Shown: positions 18,512 to 28,252, counted from the first letter of the stretch. The stretch: DNA of 64,000 nt from Jeotgalicoccus marinus DSM 19772 (GCF_000425825.1 NZ_KE384460.1:334779-398778); one strand, 5' to 3'. Notes: generated by a model not told the origin, from the letters alone. A program made the numbers and translations.

Positions 18512-21040
18512 ATGGCAGAACTGACGCCGATGATGAAACAATATTTTTCGATAAAAGACCAACATCCCGATAGCCTATTATTCTTTAGGTTAGGTGACTT
18601 TTATGAGCTGTTTTACGATGATGCAGTGACTGCAGCAAAAGTGCTGGAAATCACACTGACTTCAAGAGATAAAAACAGTGACAATCCAACGCCAATGTGC
18701 GGTGTACCTTATCATTCTGCAAGAAATTACATTGCTAAACTCATCGACCATGGTTTTAAAGTCGCAATCTGTGAGCAGATGGAAAACCCGCGTGAAACTA
18801 AAGGCATGGTGAAACGTCAAGTCGTCCGAGTCATTACGCCAGGCACTTTAATCGATGATTTTGGAATGGAAGACGGCGCGAGTAACTATATTTTAGCGCT
18901 CAGAGAAGTGAATCAAACATATGAGGTCGCTTACGGTGATATTTCAACGGGAGAAATCCATGCCTTCTCAACCGCGAACCAGGACGATTTGAAGAGTGAA
19001 ATCGAGACAATCGGTGCAAGTGAATTAGTCGTGGATTCAAGTTCAGAGTACCTGCTAAGTAAAATATATAGTGATCCACCGCTATATACTGTCTTTGAAG
19101 CGGTTGATAAGAAGGATTACGACTTTGAAGATGATGTCGTTGAACATGAGGCGATTCAGCTCCTCTTAAACTATATTCGTGCACAAAACATGAGAGATTT
19201 AGAGCATTTAAAACCGGTGACTAAACACCAGTTGAATGCTCATATGAGATTGAATTATGCAGCCGTGTCGAATTTGGAATTGCTTGAAAATATTCAGACT
19301 AAAAAGCAAAAAGGGTCACTGTTTTGGTATTTAAATAAGACCGAAACACCGATGGGGAAACGTCGTCTAAAAAATATGATTGAACGTCCGCTCGTTTCTA
19401 AAAAAGAGATTGAGAACCGCCAACAAATTGTGACCGTTCTAATCGACCATTTCTCTGAACGTGAACAGTTGTCTAAAATATTGAATCAAGTTTATGATAT
19501 TGAACGTTTGGTCGGGCGTTTATCGTTTAATAATATTGATGTGAAGGACTTTGTCCAATTAAGAGACTCGCTCGAAGGCTTACCTGAATTAAAAGCACTT
19601 CTAGAATATCTTTCATTAACTGACAATCAATTATTTAGAAATTTTGATAGTTTAGAAGATGTCTATGAGCATTTAACTGTATTTACAGATCAACCACCTA
19701 AGACGATTCGAGAGGGTAATATCTTTAAAGATGGGGTCTCTGATGAATTGGATGAACTTAGAGACATTTCAAATAATGCGAGAACTTGGTTGAATAATTA
19801 CTTAGAAGATGAAAAAGAACGTACTGGCTTAAAAAATCTAAAAATTGGTTTTAATAAAGTTTTTGGCTATTACTTAGAAATTTCTAAAGGGCAAGCTGTA
19901 AACTTTGATGCGGATAAGTTCTCTTACAATCGTAAACAAACATTAACGAATGCAGAGCGGTTTATTACCCCAGAACTTAAAGATATGGAGAGTAAAATAC
20001 TGACTGCAGAAGATGATAGCATCATGCTTGAGTATAAGATGTTTACTGAAGTTAGAAATCATATGATGACCTACATCGATCGCTTGCAACATACCGCTTC
20101 ACACTTATCAATGTTAGATACATTGATTTCATTTGCTCATGTTTCAAATGAGCATCACCTTATTGCACCTGAATTTTCTAGTGATCGTACATTAGAACTT
20201 GTTGAAGCACGCCATCCAATTGTTGAACGCATGTTAAACGAAAGTACTTATGTACCGAATGATTTAAACATGACAGATGATGACTTTATCTATCTAATTA
20301 CCGGACCGAACATGTCAGGTAAATCGACCTATATGAGACAAGTTGCTTTGATTATCATCATGGCTCAAATTGGTATGAGAGTACCTGCAAACAAAGCAGT
20401 GCTTCCAATATTCGATGCAATCTATACTAGAATTGGTGCGAGTGATGACCTATCTAGTGGAAAGTCGACTTTCATGATTGAAATGATGGAAGCAAATACT
20501 GCCCTTCAAAATGCGACTAAAGATTCTCTATTAATTTTTGATGAGATTGGCCGAGGGACGTCGACTTATGATGGTATGGCGCTCGCTCAAGCCATGCTAT
20601 CGTATATACACGATGACATTGGAGCGAAGACCTTATTCTCTACGCACTATCACGAATTAACAGCCTTAGAAAATGACTTATCTGGGCTACAAAATGTACA
20701 CGTTAAAGCGACTGAATATGATGGTAAACTGGTCTTCTTACACAAGGTGAAGCCTGGTGCAGTAGAGAAAAGTTATGGTATTCATGTCGCAAGACTTGCT
20801 GAACTGCCGGAAAAGGTTACCGAGCTTGCAGAATCTTACTTAAGTGGTTTTGAAAATAAGAGTAAAGAAGCGCCTGACAATACAATTTTCCAACTTGAAC
20901 TACCATTAGACGATTCAGAAGAACAAGAGAGAAATATAAATAGTGATTTAATCGAAAAATTAGAAAGTATCGACTTAAATGAAATGACACCAATTGAAGC
21001 ATTAAATACCTTAGCAGAATTCAAAAAACTATTGAAATAG
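18512..21040 (+). CDS. mutS: DNA mismatch repair protein MutS
   Basis: An 842-residue MutS. The N-terminal mismatch-recognition domain contains the Phe-x-Glu region near RLGDFYELF. Connector, lever and clamp domains follow. The ABC-type ATPase has Walker A GPNMSGKST near residue 600, Walker B LLIFDEIGRGTST and the helix-turn-helix dimer region. MutS finds base mismatches and hands over to MutL. Length is typical. mutL begins 12 bases after the stop, forming a two-gene operon. Confidence 0.98.
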   Translation: MAELTPMMKQYFSIKDQHPDSLLFFRLGDFYELFYDDAVTAAKVLEITLTSRDKNSDNPTPMCGVPYHSARNYIAKLIDHGFKVAICEQMENPRETKGMVKRQVVRVITPGTLIDDFGMEDGASNYILALREVNQTYEVAYGDISTGEIHAFSTANQDDLKSEIETIGASELVVDSSSEYLLSKIYSDPPLYTVFEAVDKKDYDFEDDVVEHEAIQLLLNYIRAQNMRDLEHLKPVTKHQLNAHMRLNYAAVSNLELLENIQTKKQKGSLFWYLNKTETPMGKRRLKNMIERPLVSKKEIENRQQIVTVLIDHFSEREQLSKILNQVYDIERLVGRLSFNNIDVKDFVQLRDSLEGLPELKALLEYLSLTDNQLFRNFDSLEDVYEHLTVFTDQPPKTIREGNIFKDGVSDELDELRDISNNARTWLNNYLEDEKERTGLKNLKIGFNKVFGYYLEISKGQAVNFDADKFSYNRKQTLTNAERFITPELKDMESKILTAEDDSIMLEYKMFTEVRNHMMTYIDRLQHTASHLSMLDTLISFAHVSNEHHLIAPEFSSDRTLELVEARHPIVERMLNESTYVPNDLNMTDDDFIYLITGPNMSGKSTYMRQVALIIIMAQIGMRVPANKAVLPIFDAIYTRIGASDDLSSGKSTFMIEMMEANTALQNATKDSLLIFDEIGRGTSTYDGMALAQAMLSYIHDDIGAKTLFSTHYHELTALENDLSGLQNVHVKATEYDGKLVFLHKVKPGAVEKSYGIHVARLAELPEKVTELAESYLSGFENKSKEAPDNTIFQLELPLDDSEEQERNINSDLIEKLESIDLNEMTPIEALNTLAEFKKLLK

Positions 21041-21052
21041 GAGGCATATAAA

Positions 21053-22888
21053 ATGAGTAGAATACACGTGCTTCCTGCTGATATACAAAACAAGATTGCA
21101 GCAGGTGAAGTGGTCGAGCGTCCATCATCGATCGTTAAAGAAATCGTTGAAAACTCACTCGACGCTGATTCCTCTGTTATAGAAGTCATTGTCAAAAACT
21201 CTGGTATGGAATCAATTAAGGTCATCGATAATGGATCTGGAATTGACTATGAAGATAGACACTTACTTTTTGAACGTCATGCGACGAGTAAGCTTGATAC
21301 AAGCTATGACCTATTTGAAATACGTTGCTTAGGCTTTCGAGGAGAGGCCCTGAGTAGTATTGGTGCTGTAGCCAAGGTCACTTTAGAGAGTATGAGTCAA
21401 AATTCAACACCTTTTAAAATTGTCTATTCAGCCGGGACGTATGAAAGTGATACAGTTTGGCACGAAAGACAGGGGACGATAATTGAAATAGAAGATTTAT
21501 TTTACAATACACCTGCACGGTTAAAATATATTAAAAACCTTAGAACAGAGGCCGGTAAAATTATTGATATCGTCCAAAGAATGGCTTTAAATAATCCAAG
21601 TGTAAGTTTCCGTTTAGTCTTTGATGATAAGGAACGCTTTAAAACGACAGGTAATGGCAACTTAAAAGAAGTTATTCATATCTTGTACGGTATGCAAGTA
21701 TCGTCCAATACCTTAGAAGTACACGGGGTGAGCCCGGACTATGAAATTACAGGCTACGCAGTTAGACCAGAAATTACTCGGTCCAATCGAAATTACATCA
21801 ATATAGCAATCAACAACCGTCACATTCGTAATTTCAAGCTCACTCAAAGCATCATCAATGCCTACCATACTCTTCAAGCGAAAGATAAATACCCGCTTGT
21901 CTTTTTAGATATTAAGATGGATCCGAAATTACTTGATGTCAATGTGCACCCATCTAAGGTTGAAGTTAAATTATCAAAAGAACGAGAACTGTTAGATTTA
22001 ACAGAACAAGCTGTCAAAGATGCATTAACAGAGACACAGTTAATTCCAGAAGTTCAGCATAAGTCGAAAGAAGAGAGACAACAAAAACCAGAACAGTCAT
22101 CGATAGACTTTAGTGAGGACCACTTAAAAGCCATAAAAGAATCAGCGAGTCTTTATCAGAGTCCACCCAAGAAGAATAATTTCTTCAAGGAAAGAGAAAT
22201 CGAACAGACGAGTGACCGGGCCTCAACAAAGCAAGAGCGTCCGACCGAGACTAAACCAAAAGATCAACCGACTTATATCAATACAGAAGACAAGCTAGAA
22301 AAAGAAAAACTACCGTATTTGGAAATTATCGGCCAACTTCATGGAACCTATATCATCATGCAAAATGAAACCGGCATGTACTTAATGGATCAGCACGCCG
22401 CTCAAGAACGCATCAAATATGAATATATTTATGAAAACGTAGTAAAAGAAAATGACGGCGTACCATTACTGATTCCATATACCTTCGAATTTTCATTTGA
22501 CGACGTCATTACCATAGATGAGAAACTGACTGAATTAAGAAATCTAGGTTTTGAAATTGATAAGACGGGCATGAAACAATATACAGTATCAGCATACCCA
22601 TCATGGATTAACAAAGATAATCCAGAAGCGGATATCAATGACCTCATAGATTTTATATCCCACACTGACCACTTCGATATCAACAAATATAGAGAAGAAA
22701 TGTCCATCATGATGAGTTGTAAACAATCCATTAAAGCCAATCACTACCTCGATAAAAAACAGATGGAAGCCCTGTTAGAAGAACTCGGTAAGTGTCAATC
22801 ACCATACACATGCCCGCACGGCCGCCCAGTCATCATTCACATGACCACCTATGAGATCGAAAGACTGTTTAATCGGGTGATGAAGTAA
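21053..22888 (+). CDS. mutL: DNA mismatch repair protein MutL (endonuclease type)
   Basis: A 611-residue MutL. The GHKL ATPase domain (residues ~1-330) shows KIAAGEVVERP, ENSLDADS and GFRGEALSSIG. A charged linker leads to the C-terminal nicking domain with the DQHAAQERIKYE metal site, SCKQSIKANH and the CPHGRP motif. These mark the latent-endonuclease MutL of bacteria without MutH. A 41-bp repeat array follows in the intergenic gap. Confidence 0.98.
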   Translation: MSRIHVLPADIQNKIAAGEVVERPSSIVKEIVENSLDADSSVIEVIVKNSGMESIKVIDNGSGIDYEDRHLLFERHATSKLDTSYDLFEIRCLGFRGEALSSIGAVAKVTLESMSQNSTPFKIVYSAGTYESDTVWHERQGTIIEIEDLFYNTPARLKYIKNLRTEAGKIIDIVQRMALNNPSVSFRLVFDDKERFKTTGNGNLKEVIHILYGMQVSSNTLEVHGVSPDYEITGYAVRPEITRSNRNYINIAINNRHIRNFKLTQSIINAYHTLQAKDKYPLVFLDIKMDPKLLDVNVHPSKVEVKLSKERELLDLTEQAVKDALTETQLIPEVQHKSKEERQQKPEQSSIDFSEDHLKAIKESASLYQSPPKKNNFFKEREIEQTSDRASTKQERPTETKPKDQPTYINTEDKLEKEKLPYLEIIGQLHGTYIIMQNETGMYLMDQHAAQERIKYEYIYENVVKENDGVPLLIPYTFEFSFDDVITIDEKLTELRNLGFEIDKTGMKQYTVSAYPSWINKDNPEADINDLIDFISHTDHFDINKYREEMSIMMSCKQSIKANHYLDKKQMEALLEELGKCQSPYTCPHGRPVIIHMTTYEIERLFNRVMK

Positions 22889-22920
22889 GGTAGAAAGTGG
22901 GAACATGGTGTTTGGTGAGC

Positions 22921-23043
22921 TGGCCCGGCTCCGAAACCAAAACGAAGCGGATGAATCGGGTAAGCTCCGCTCCGAATCCAAAACGAAGCGGACGTAACAG
23001 GCAAGCTCCGCTTCGAATCAAAAACGAAGCGCATGTACAGAAC
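22921..23043 (+). repeat. Array of three 41-bp tandem repeats after mutL
   Basis: Units begin at 22921, 22962 and 23003 with a 41-base period and moderate divergence. The third unit holds a perfect inverted repeat CGCTTCG-aatcaaaaa-CGAAGCG; the first two have one or two mismatches in the stem. Period and layout (a GCTC lead-in, a hairpin, then a non-pairing tail) match the array at 12671-12868, although the sequence differs. It fills most of the 181-base mutL-hydrolase gap. No spacers. Confidence 0.85.
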
Positions 23044-23069
23044 AAGAACCGCTAAGAGGGGGGTAGTGC

Positions 23070-23954
23070 ATGAAGATTATTAACAAAACAATGAAAAATA
23101 AAGGCAGGACGATTGCCGTGACGCATTATGTACCAGTTGAACCGAAGGCGAGTATTCAGATTTTACACGGTATGGCTGAACATAAGGACCGCTACAAGGA
23201 ATTTTTAACTTATTTAACTTTAAATAATATTCATTGTGTTGTTCACAACCATAGGGGTCATGGTAGTGATGAGAAAAAATCTAATTTAGGTCACTTTGAT
23301 TCTTTTGAAGATTTAATCGACGACGCTATGGTCGTCTATCGTTCTATGCCGAGAGATTTACCCAGGTTCGCACTTGGTCATTCCATGGGCTCAATCATAT
23401 TAAGAAGACTGTTAACTGAGGATTTATATGACGGTGCGATTATTGTAGGTACAGGCAGTAAGTTATCTTTTAAAGATGCGCTGGCTACAAAATTCTTAAA
23501 AGTGCTCGCTAAAGTAATTCCAAAAACAAGATCGACACTCATCAACAAATTAGCATTCTTTGGCTACGACTCTAACTTCAAAGGGAATCATAAGAATCGA
23601 TGGCTATCAAAAGATGATAGCAACGTCATCTCCTATAACGAAGATCCACATGCTGGTCAAAAGATGAGTGTGAAGGCGCTCAGTGAGATTTTATCGAATA
23701 TACGTCAAGTGGATTCATCAAAGGTCATCAGACAATATAAAAACATTCCATACTTATTAATTGGCGGCAATGATGATCCCTTCTCTCATTTCGCGAGAGA
23801 TTACGAGATTATACGCTATCGGTTAAAGCGCTTATCTGATCACGTTGACGTCATACTGGAGCCGAATGCACGTCATGAGGTGCTATTTGAAGAAAATAGA
23901 GGGGCGGTTTTTTCTAAAATCGTCAACTGGGTATACTTACATGGGAAAAAGTAA
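23070..23954 (+). CDS. Alpha/beta hydrolase, monoacylglycerol lipase/lysophospholipase type
   Basis: A 294-residue serine hydrolase. The oxyanion segment ILHGMAEHKDRY, the NHRGHGSD motif, the nucleophile elbow GHSMGS and the late Asp (GGNDDPF) and His (NARHEVLFE) complete a catalytic triad typical of monoacylglycerol lipases. A homologue sits in the same place upstream of miaA in S. aureus. AGAGGGGGG precedes the ATG. The C-terminal end overlaps miaA by 14 bases. It lacks a signal peptide, so a cytosolic role in lipid turnover is likely. Confidence 0.85.
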   Translation: MKIINKTMKNKGRTIAVTHYVPVEPKASIQILHGMAEHKDRYKEFLTYLTLNNIHCVVHNHRGHGSDEKKSNLGHFDSFEDLIDDAMVVYRSMPRDLPRFALGHSMGSIILRRLLTEDLYDGAIIVGTGSKLSFKDALATKFLKVLAKVIPKTRSTLINKLAFFGYDSNFKGNHKNRWLSKDDSNVISYNEDPHAGQKMSVKALSEILSNIRQVDSSKVIRQYKNIPYLLIGGNDDPFSHFARDYEIIRYRLKRLSDHVDVILEPNARHEVLFEENRGAVFSKIVNWVYLHGKK

Positions 23955-24849
23955 ATTATTAATCCTTGTCGGTCCAACAGCAATCGGTAAAACTGATTTA
24001 TCTATAAAAATCGCAGAACATTTTAATGCAGAAATTATCAGCGGAGACTCCATGCAGGTTTATAGAGGTATGGATGTCGGTACAGGAAAAATTACTATAG
24101 ATGAAATGAATGGCATTCCACATCACCTAATCGATATTAAAGACCCGGATGAAACTTTTTCAGTATCTGACTTTCAAACAATGGTGGTAAACTTAGTGAA
24201 GGATATTGAGAGTCGAGGTAAAGTACCCTTCATTGTTGGTGGGACAGGTCACTACATTAAAGCCCTGATCGATGGCTATAAATTTAACGAAGAAGAAAAA
24301 GAAGATATCGATAAATTCACCCAATACTATCAGCAATTTACAACTGAAAATTTATTCAAGATGCTCAGTGAAATGGTGCAAGATGTTGATATTCACCCCA
24401 ACAACAGACAGCGAATCATTCGTCGTCTGGTAAAGGAAAACCTAACAACTACAGAAAAGAAAGCGTATACACAAGAAGAGAAGTATGATACATTCATAAT
24501 AGGACTTACAACACAGAGAAGTGTGATATACGATCGTATCAATTTACGTGTAGAAAAAATGTTTTTGGCTGGCCTTGAAAATGAGGTTAGGGGATTGTAT
24601 GACAAAGGTATGTCTAAGACAGCGAGTCAGGCAATAGGCTATAAGGAATTCTTGCCATATTTTAAAGGGGAGGCGAGTATTTCTGAAGTCATGGAGCGTG
24701 TACAAGCACATTCTAGACAGTACGCTAAAAGGCAATTAACTTATTTTAGAAACCAGCTTGAAATTCATTGGTATGATATCGCACAGACAAACACGGATAT
24801 TATCTATAATGATATATATCAATTCTTACAAACAAAAGGGGAGAATTAG
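23941..24849 (+). CDS. miaA: tRNA dimethylallyltransferase MiaA
   Basis: A 302-residue enzyme that adds a dimethylallyl group to A37 of tRNAs reading UNN codons. It has the P-loop GPTAIGKTDL, the substrate motif DSMQVYRGMDVGTGK, GGTGHYIKAL and the C-terminal SRQYAKRQLTYFR tRNA-binding helix. The frame is open further upstream, but homology begins at the ATG at 23941. That ATG has no good Shine-Dalgarno and lies inside the hydrolase gene, so expression probably depends on coupling. The stop directly abuts the hfq ATG. Confidence 0.95.
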   Translation: MGKSKLLILVGPTAIGKTDLSIKIAEHFNAEIISGDSMQVYRGMDVGTGKITIDEMNGIPHHLIDIKDPDETFSVSDFQTMVVNLVKDIESRGKVPFIVGGTGHYIKALIDGYKFNEEEKEDIDKFTQYYQQFTTENLFKMLSEMVQDVDIHPNNRQRIIRRLVKENLTTTEKKAYTQEEKYDTFIIGLTTQRSVIYDRINLRVEKMFLAGLENEVRGLYDKGMSKTASQAIGYKEFLPYFKGEASISEVMERVQAHSRQYAKRQLTYFRNQLEIHWYDIAQTNTDIIYNDIYQFLQTKGEN

Positions 24850-25038
24850 ATGAATTTACAAGATTCGTTTCTAGGGGAGTATAAGGAGTCGGGGCAGGTG
24901 TTAACCGTCTTCTTAATGAACGGTTTTCAACTGCAAGGTAAGATCAATGATTTCGACAAATATGTGATAGAACTGGATTCTGATGGGAAAATTCAAATCA
25001 TATATAAGCATGCAATTTCAACTTTTGTACGTGCTTAA
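24850..25038 (+). CDS. hfq: RNA chaperone Hfq (short form)
   Basis: A 62-residue Sm-like protein. The Sm1 motif (VLTVFLMNGFQLQGKI, FDKYVIEL) and the Sm2 motif (YKHAISTF, where E. coli has YKHAISTV) are complete. It ends almost at the Sm2 motif, with no C-terminal tail, so it is shorter than S. aureus Hfq. Hfq hexamers bind small RNAs and mRNAs; in staphylococci its importance is debated. It is the last gene of hydrolase-miaA-hfq. Confidence 0.93.
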   Translation: MNLQDSFLGEYKESGQVLTVFLMNGFQLQGKINDFDKYVIELDSDGKIQIIYKHAISTFVRA

Positions 25039-25046
25039 AAAAGGGG

Positions 25047-25097
25047 AAACCGACTGTGAAATCTCTACGGAGAAACTTTACAGTCGGTTTATTTTTT
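25047..25097. terminator. Bidirectional terminator between hfq and gpx
   Basis: AAACCGACTGT (25047-25057) pairs with 25080-25090, with further inner pairing (TCTC/GAGA). A T run follows on the plus strand and an A run precedes it, so it can serve both convergent genes. Confidence 0.9.
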
Positions 25098-25582
25098 TAC
25101 CCAGCTAGATAACGATTGATATCTTCTTCTATGTCTTTTGGATCTTTTTGAGGTGCATAACGTTTTGCTACAATACCTTCACGAGTGACTAAGAATTTTG
25201 TAAAGTTCCACTTAACTGCACTCGTAATAAGTCCGGACTTTCCTTCAGTTAGGAATTTGAATAATGGATGAATGTTTTCACCCTTCACATCGACTTTCTC
25301 CATGACAGTGTACGTCGCACCAAAAGAATTCATGTATGCATCACGTGCCTCTGTAGCAGAACACGGTTCTTGATTCATAAAATTATTGGACGGGAAGGCA
25401 AGGATTTCTAAGCCGATTTCATGGTACTTTTCGTATAATTTCTCTAATTCTGCGAGCTGGTTATTAAAACCACATTCACTTGCTGTGTTTACAATAAGTA
25501 CGACCTTTCCTTCGAACTGTCGCATATTTATAATATTATCATCTGCGTCTTTAGCAGAAAGATCATAGAATGTCGTTTTCAT
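25097..25582 (-). CDS. Glutathione peroxidase-family thiol peroxidase with altered active-site motifs
   Basis: A 161-residue GPX-fold protein on the minus strand, in the position of S. aureus gpxA (bsaA). The peroxidatic cysteine is C37 in NTASECGF, and WNFTKF carries the catalytic Trp/Asn. The usual FPCNQF is replaced by FPSNNF, changing the catalytic Gln to Asn and losing that Cys; the usual QEPG is QEPC, giving C74. These enzymes usually reduce peroxides with thioredoxin. The ATG at 25582 is chosen because GTG further upstream lies in the AAAGGTGAA ribosome-binding site. Confidence 0.88.
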   Translation of the reverse strand: MKTTFYDLSAKDADDNIINMRQFEGKVVLIVNTASECGFNNQLAELEKLYEKYHEIGLEILAFPSNNFMNQEPCSATEARDAYMNSFGATYTVMEKVDVKGENIHPLFKFLTEGKSGLITSAVKWNFTKFLVTREGIVAKRYAPQKDPKDIEEDINRYLAG

Positions 25583-25702
25583 TATATGATTCACCTTTCT
25601 TATTCAGAAACTGACTTAACTACTTTAATATAGCCTTATTTATAATTGCCAAACATGATATCGTAATATTAATAAAAAAATTTGGGGGTGTTTGTCATAG
25701 AA

Positions 25703-26926
25703 ATGACGCATACCGGAATCATCATTGCAGCAAATTTACCTCAGACGAAGGATGTTGACGCTGAAGTCAAAGAATTAAAAGAACTTTCTGAGTCTATCGG
25801 TATCGAAATCCTTGGTATACATATACAAAATAGACAACGGGTTGATCGTAAATCATATGTGGGTTCTGGATTTTTAGCAGAAATCGAAGCACAATATGAA
25901 GACTTGGATTATTGCATTGTAAATGATGAAATTTTAGCCAGTCAAAATAGAGCAATTGAAGCGATGTTAGATACGAGTGTCATCGATCGGACCCAAGTTA
26001 TCTTGGATATATTTTCTTTAAGAGCGCAGTCGAAGTCAGGTAAACTTCAAGTGGAACTCGCTCAACTTGAATACTTGGTTCCTAGGCTTAAAGGAGAAGG
26101 CATAAACTTATCACGCCTTGGTGGGGGAATCGGCACAAGAGGTCCCGGTGAAACAAAACTTGAAACGGACCGTAGGCACATTAACTCACGTATCTCTGAT
26201 ATAAAGCGGCAATTGAAAGTTATCGATAATCACCGCCTAAGATATCGGAATAAGCGCCGTGAAAATCAAGTGACGAAAGTGTCTCTAATCGGTTATACCA
26301 ATGCTGGAAAATCGACACTTTTCAATAAGTTGACTAAGGCTGAAGCACTTGAGGCAAATAAGCTTTTCGCAACACTAGATCCACTAACCCGTGAGATGGT
26401 GTTACCATCTGGTTTCCAGTGTATTATCTCAGATACTGTTGGATTTATTCAGAAACTGCCGACGACCTTAATCGAGAGTTTTAAATCGACACTAGAAGAA
26501 GCAGCGGATAGTGATTTTATTATTCACGTGATCGATAATAATGCAGCTGATATCATCAGTCAGTATGATACAGTAGAGCAATTGATTCAGTCTCTGGATA
26601 TGGCGGATATTCCTCAACTTGTCTTATTTAATAAGAGCGACCTAAACGACAGTAAAAAATTATTACCACCTGTGCCTTATAACTTTGTAAATAAAAATAT
26701 GGATTCAACTGAACTACTGTCTTATATAGAAGACTTCATGATTAAGTATTTCAGTGATTATGAAGTGAGTGTGCCAATATATAGACAAGATAAGATTTAT
26801 AATCTTAAACGACAAACGGTGGTTAAGGATATAGAAATCGAAGCAGAAACAGTGAAAATCTCTGGCTTTGAACCTGATGGGAATTTTGTAAATAGAATAA
26901 TAGCTAAGGATGAAGATAGTGAATAA
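25703..26926 (+). CDS. hflX: Ribosome-associated GTPase HflX
   Basis: A GTPase of about 407 residues. The N-terminal HflX domain contains the glycine-rich run RLGGGIGTRGPGETKLE, followed by a coiled helix. The G domain has G1 GYTNAGKST, G3 DTVGF and G4 NKSD. HflX splits stalled 70S ribosomes under stress in E. coli and staphylococci. The ATG at 25703 is preferred; GGGGGTG at 25684-25690 is the likely ribosome-binding site, though the spacing is long and a GTG at 25688 cannot be excluded. Confidence 0.95.
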   Translation: MTHTGIIIAANLPQTKDVDAEVKELKELSESIGIEILGIHIQNRQRVDRKSYVGSGFLAEIEAQYEDLDYCIVNDEILASQNRAIEAMLDTSVIDRTQVILDIFSLRAQSKSGKLQVELAQLEYLVPRLKGEGINLSRLGGGIGTRGPGETKLETDRRHINSRISDIKRQLKVIDNHRLRYRNKRRENQVTKVSLIGYTNAGKSTLFNKLTKAEALEANKLFATLDPLTREMVLPSGFQCIISDTVGFIQKLPTTLIESFKSTLEEAADSDFIIHVIDNNAADIISQYDTVEQLIQSLDMADIPQLVLFNKSDLNDSKKLLPPVPYNFVNKNMDSTELLSYIEDFMIKYFSDYEVSVPIYRQDKIYNLKRQTVVKDIEIEAETVKISGFEPDGNFVNRIIAKDEDSE

Positions 26927-28172
26927 AGAAGAAAAAATTATAAGCATCATAAATGAGGCAGTAGAAGCGTTATCACCTCATTTTAAAGAGAATAAAGATT
27001 TAGCACATAAAAATTTTAAGAAGGTCATGCAGGCTTTTAACGCACATTCAGTTATGGAATCGGATTTTAATGGTACAACAGGTTATGGTTATGACGATAC
27101 TGGGCGTGACAAGTTAGAGGATATCTATAGAGATGTCTTCAAGGCTGAAGATGCTTTAGTAAGAACACAGATCATTTCAGGAACGCATGCAATTAGTCTC
27201 GTATTACTCAGTATTCTAAGAGAGGGAGAAGAACTGCTTTATATTACTGGCCAACCCTATGACACCTTAGAGAAGGTTATCGGGAATAGTAAAGATGATG
27301 TTGGAAGCCTTAAGGAACTTGGCGTTAATTTTAATACTATTGATTTAAAAGAAGACAAATTTGACACAGAGAAAATTCTCGAATCCATCACGGATCAGAC
27401 AAAAATAATTGGTATTCAACGCTCACGAGGATATTCTGCACGTAAATCAATGTCTATCAACGAAATAGAAACCATTATAAAAACAATCAAAGAAAAGCAT
27501 CCAAATGTGATTGTCTTCGTAGATAACTGTTACGGTGAATTTGTTGAGAGTAAAGAACCTCTTGAAGTTGGTGCAGATATTATCGCTGGTTCACTCATTA
27601 AAAACCCAGGCGGAGGACTCGCAAAAATGGGTGGCTATGTCGCAGGTAGACAAGACCTAGTTGAACGCGTGAGCTACCGCTTAACTGTACCAGGTGTCGG
27701 CAAGGAAATGGGTGCGAGTTTAAATGCCCTAACAGATATGTATCAAGGATTCTTTATGGCACCCCATGCAGTTATAGAATCTGTAAACGGTGCACTCTTA
27801 ATGGCTTATGTCTTTGAACAATTGAACATGACAGCATCACCGTCTTATAGAGATAAGAGAACGGATCTAATCCAAAGTGTGAGCTTCAATACTGAAGAAG
27901 AGATGATAACATTCACGCAAATGATTCAAAAAGCGAGTCCAGTCAATTCAAGATTTTTACCTATACCGGATCAAATACCTGGTTACCAAAACCCAGTAAT
28001 TATGGCTGCAGGTACATTTGTACAAGGTGCATCACTAGAACTATCTGCTGATGGTCCGATTCGAGCACCATATACAGTCTATGCTCAAGGTGGTCTACAT
28101 ATTGAACACGTTAAATATGCCTTAGAAATGGTTTTAAGTGAAATGAACGAAAAGGGTATGATTCAACTCTAG
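26919..28172 (+). CDS. ynbB: YnbB-like PLP enzyme (methionine gamma-lyase/aluminium-resistance family)
   Basis: A protein of about 417 residues of the Cys/Met-metabolism PLP fold, often named aluminium resistance protein. A GTHAISLVL substrate loop and the probable PLP-lysine region GSLIKNPGGGLAKMGG are visible. The reaction in this subfamily is not well established. It overlaps hflX. GTG at 26919 lies 8 bases after AAGGA, while the ATG at 26910 would leave no space for a ribosome-binding site; either is possible. In S. aureus glnR-glnA follow; here the glycopolymer export genes follow. Confidence 0.88.
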   Translation: MNKEEKIISIINEAVEALSPHFKENKDLAHKNFKKVMQAFNAHSVMESDFNGTTGYGYDDTGRDKLEDIYRDVFKAEDALVRTQIISGTHAISLVLLSILREGEELLYITGQPYDTLEKVIGNSKDDVGSLKELGVNFNTIDLKEDKFDTEKILESITDQTKIIGIQRSRGYSARKSMSINEIETIIKTIKEKHPNVIVFVDNCYGEFVESKEPLEVGADIIAGSLIKNPGGGLAKMGGYVAGRQDLVERVSYRLTVPGVGKEMGASLNALTDMYQGFFMAPHAVIESVNGALLMAYVFEQLNMTASPSYRDKRTDLIQSVSFNTEEEMITFTQMIQKASPVNSRFLPIPDQIPGYQNPVIMAAGTFVQGASLELSADGPIRAPYTVYAQGGLHIEHVKYALEMVLSEMNEKGMIQL

Positions 28173-28191
28173 GCCTTGTATTGAAAGGCTA

Positions 28192-28220
28192 GTGACACAA
28201 TAATAGTTTAAGAGTATAAT
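28192..28220 (+). promoter_or_regulatory. tagGH promoter
   Basis: GTGACA (28192-28197) and a perfect TATAAT (28215-28220) with 17-base spacing. Transcription of the export genes starts here. Confidence 0.8.
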
Positions 28221-28252
28221 TAACTTCGATCTTACAAATTGGAGCAAACCAT

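Noticed and set aside
22799-23034. Two minus-strand open frames with a repeated peptide near the mutL end
   Set aside because: The peptide repetition comes from the 41-bp DNA repeats; since 41 is not a multiple of three the frame drifts, and the frames overlap mutL.
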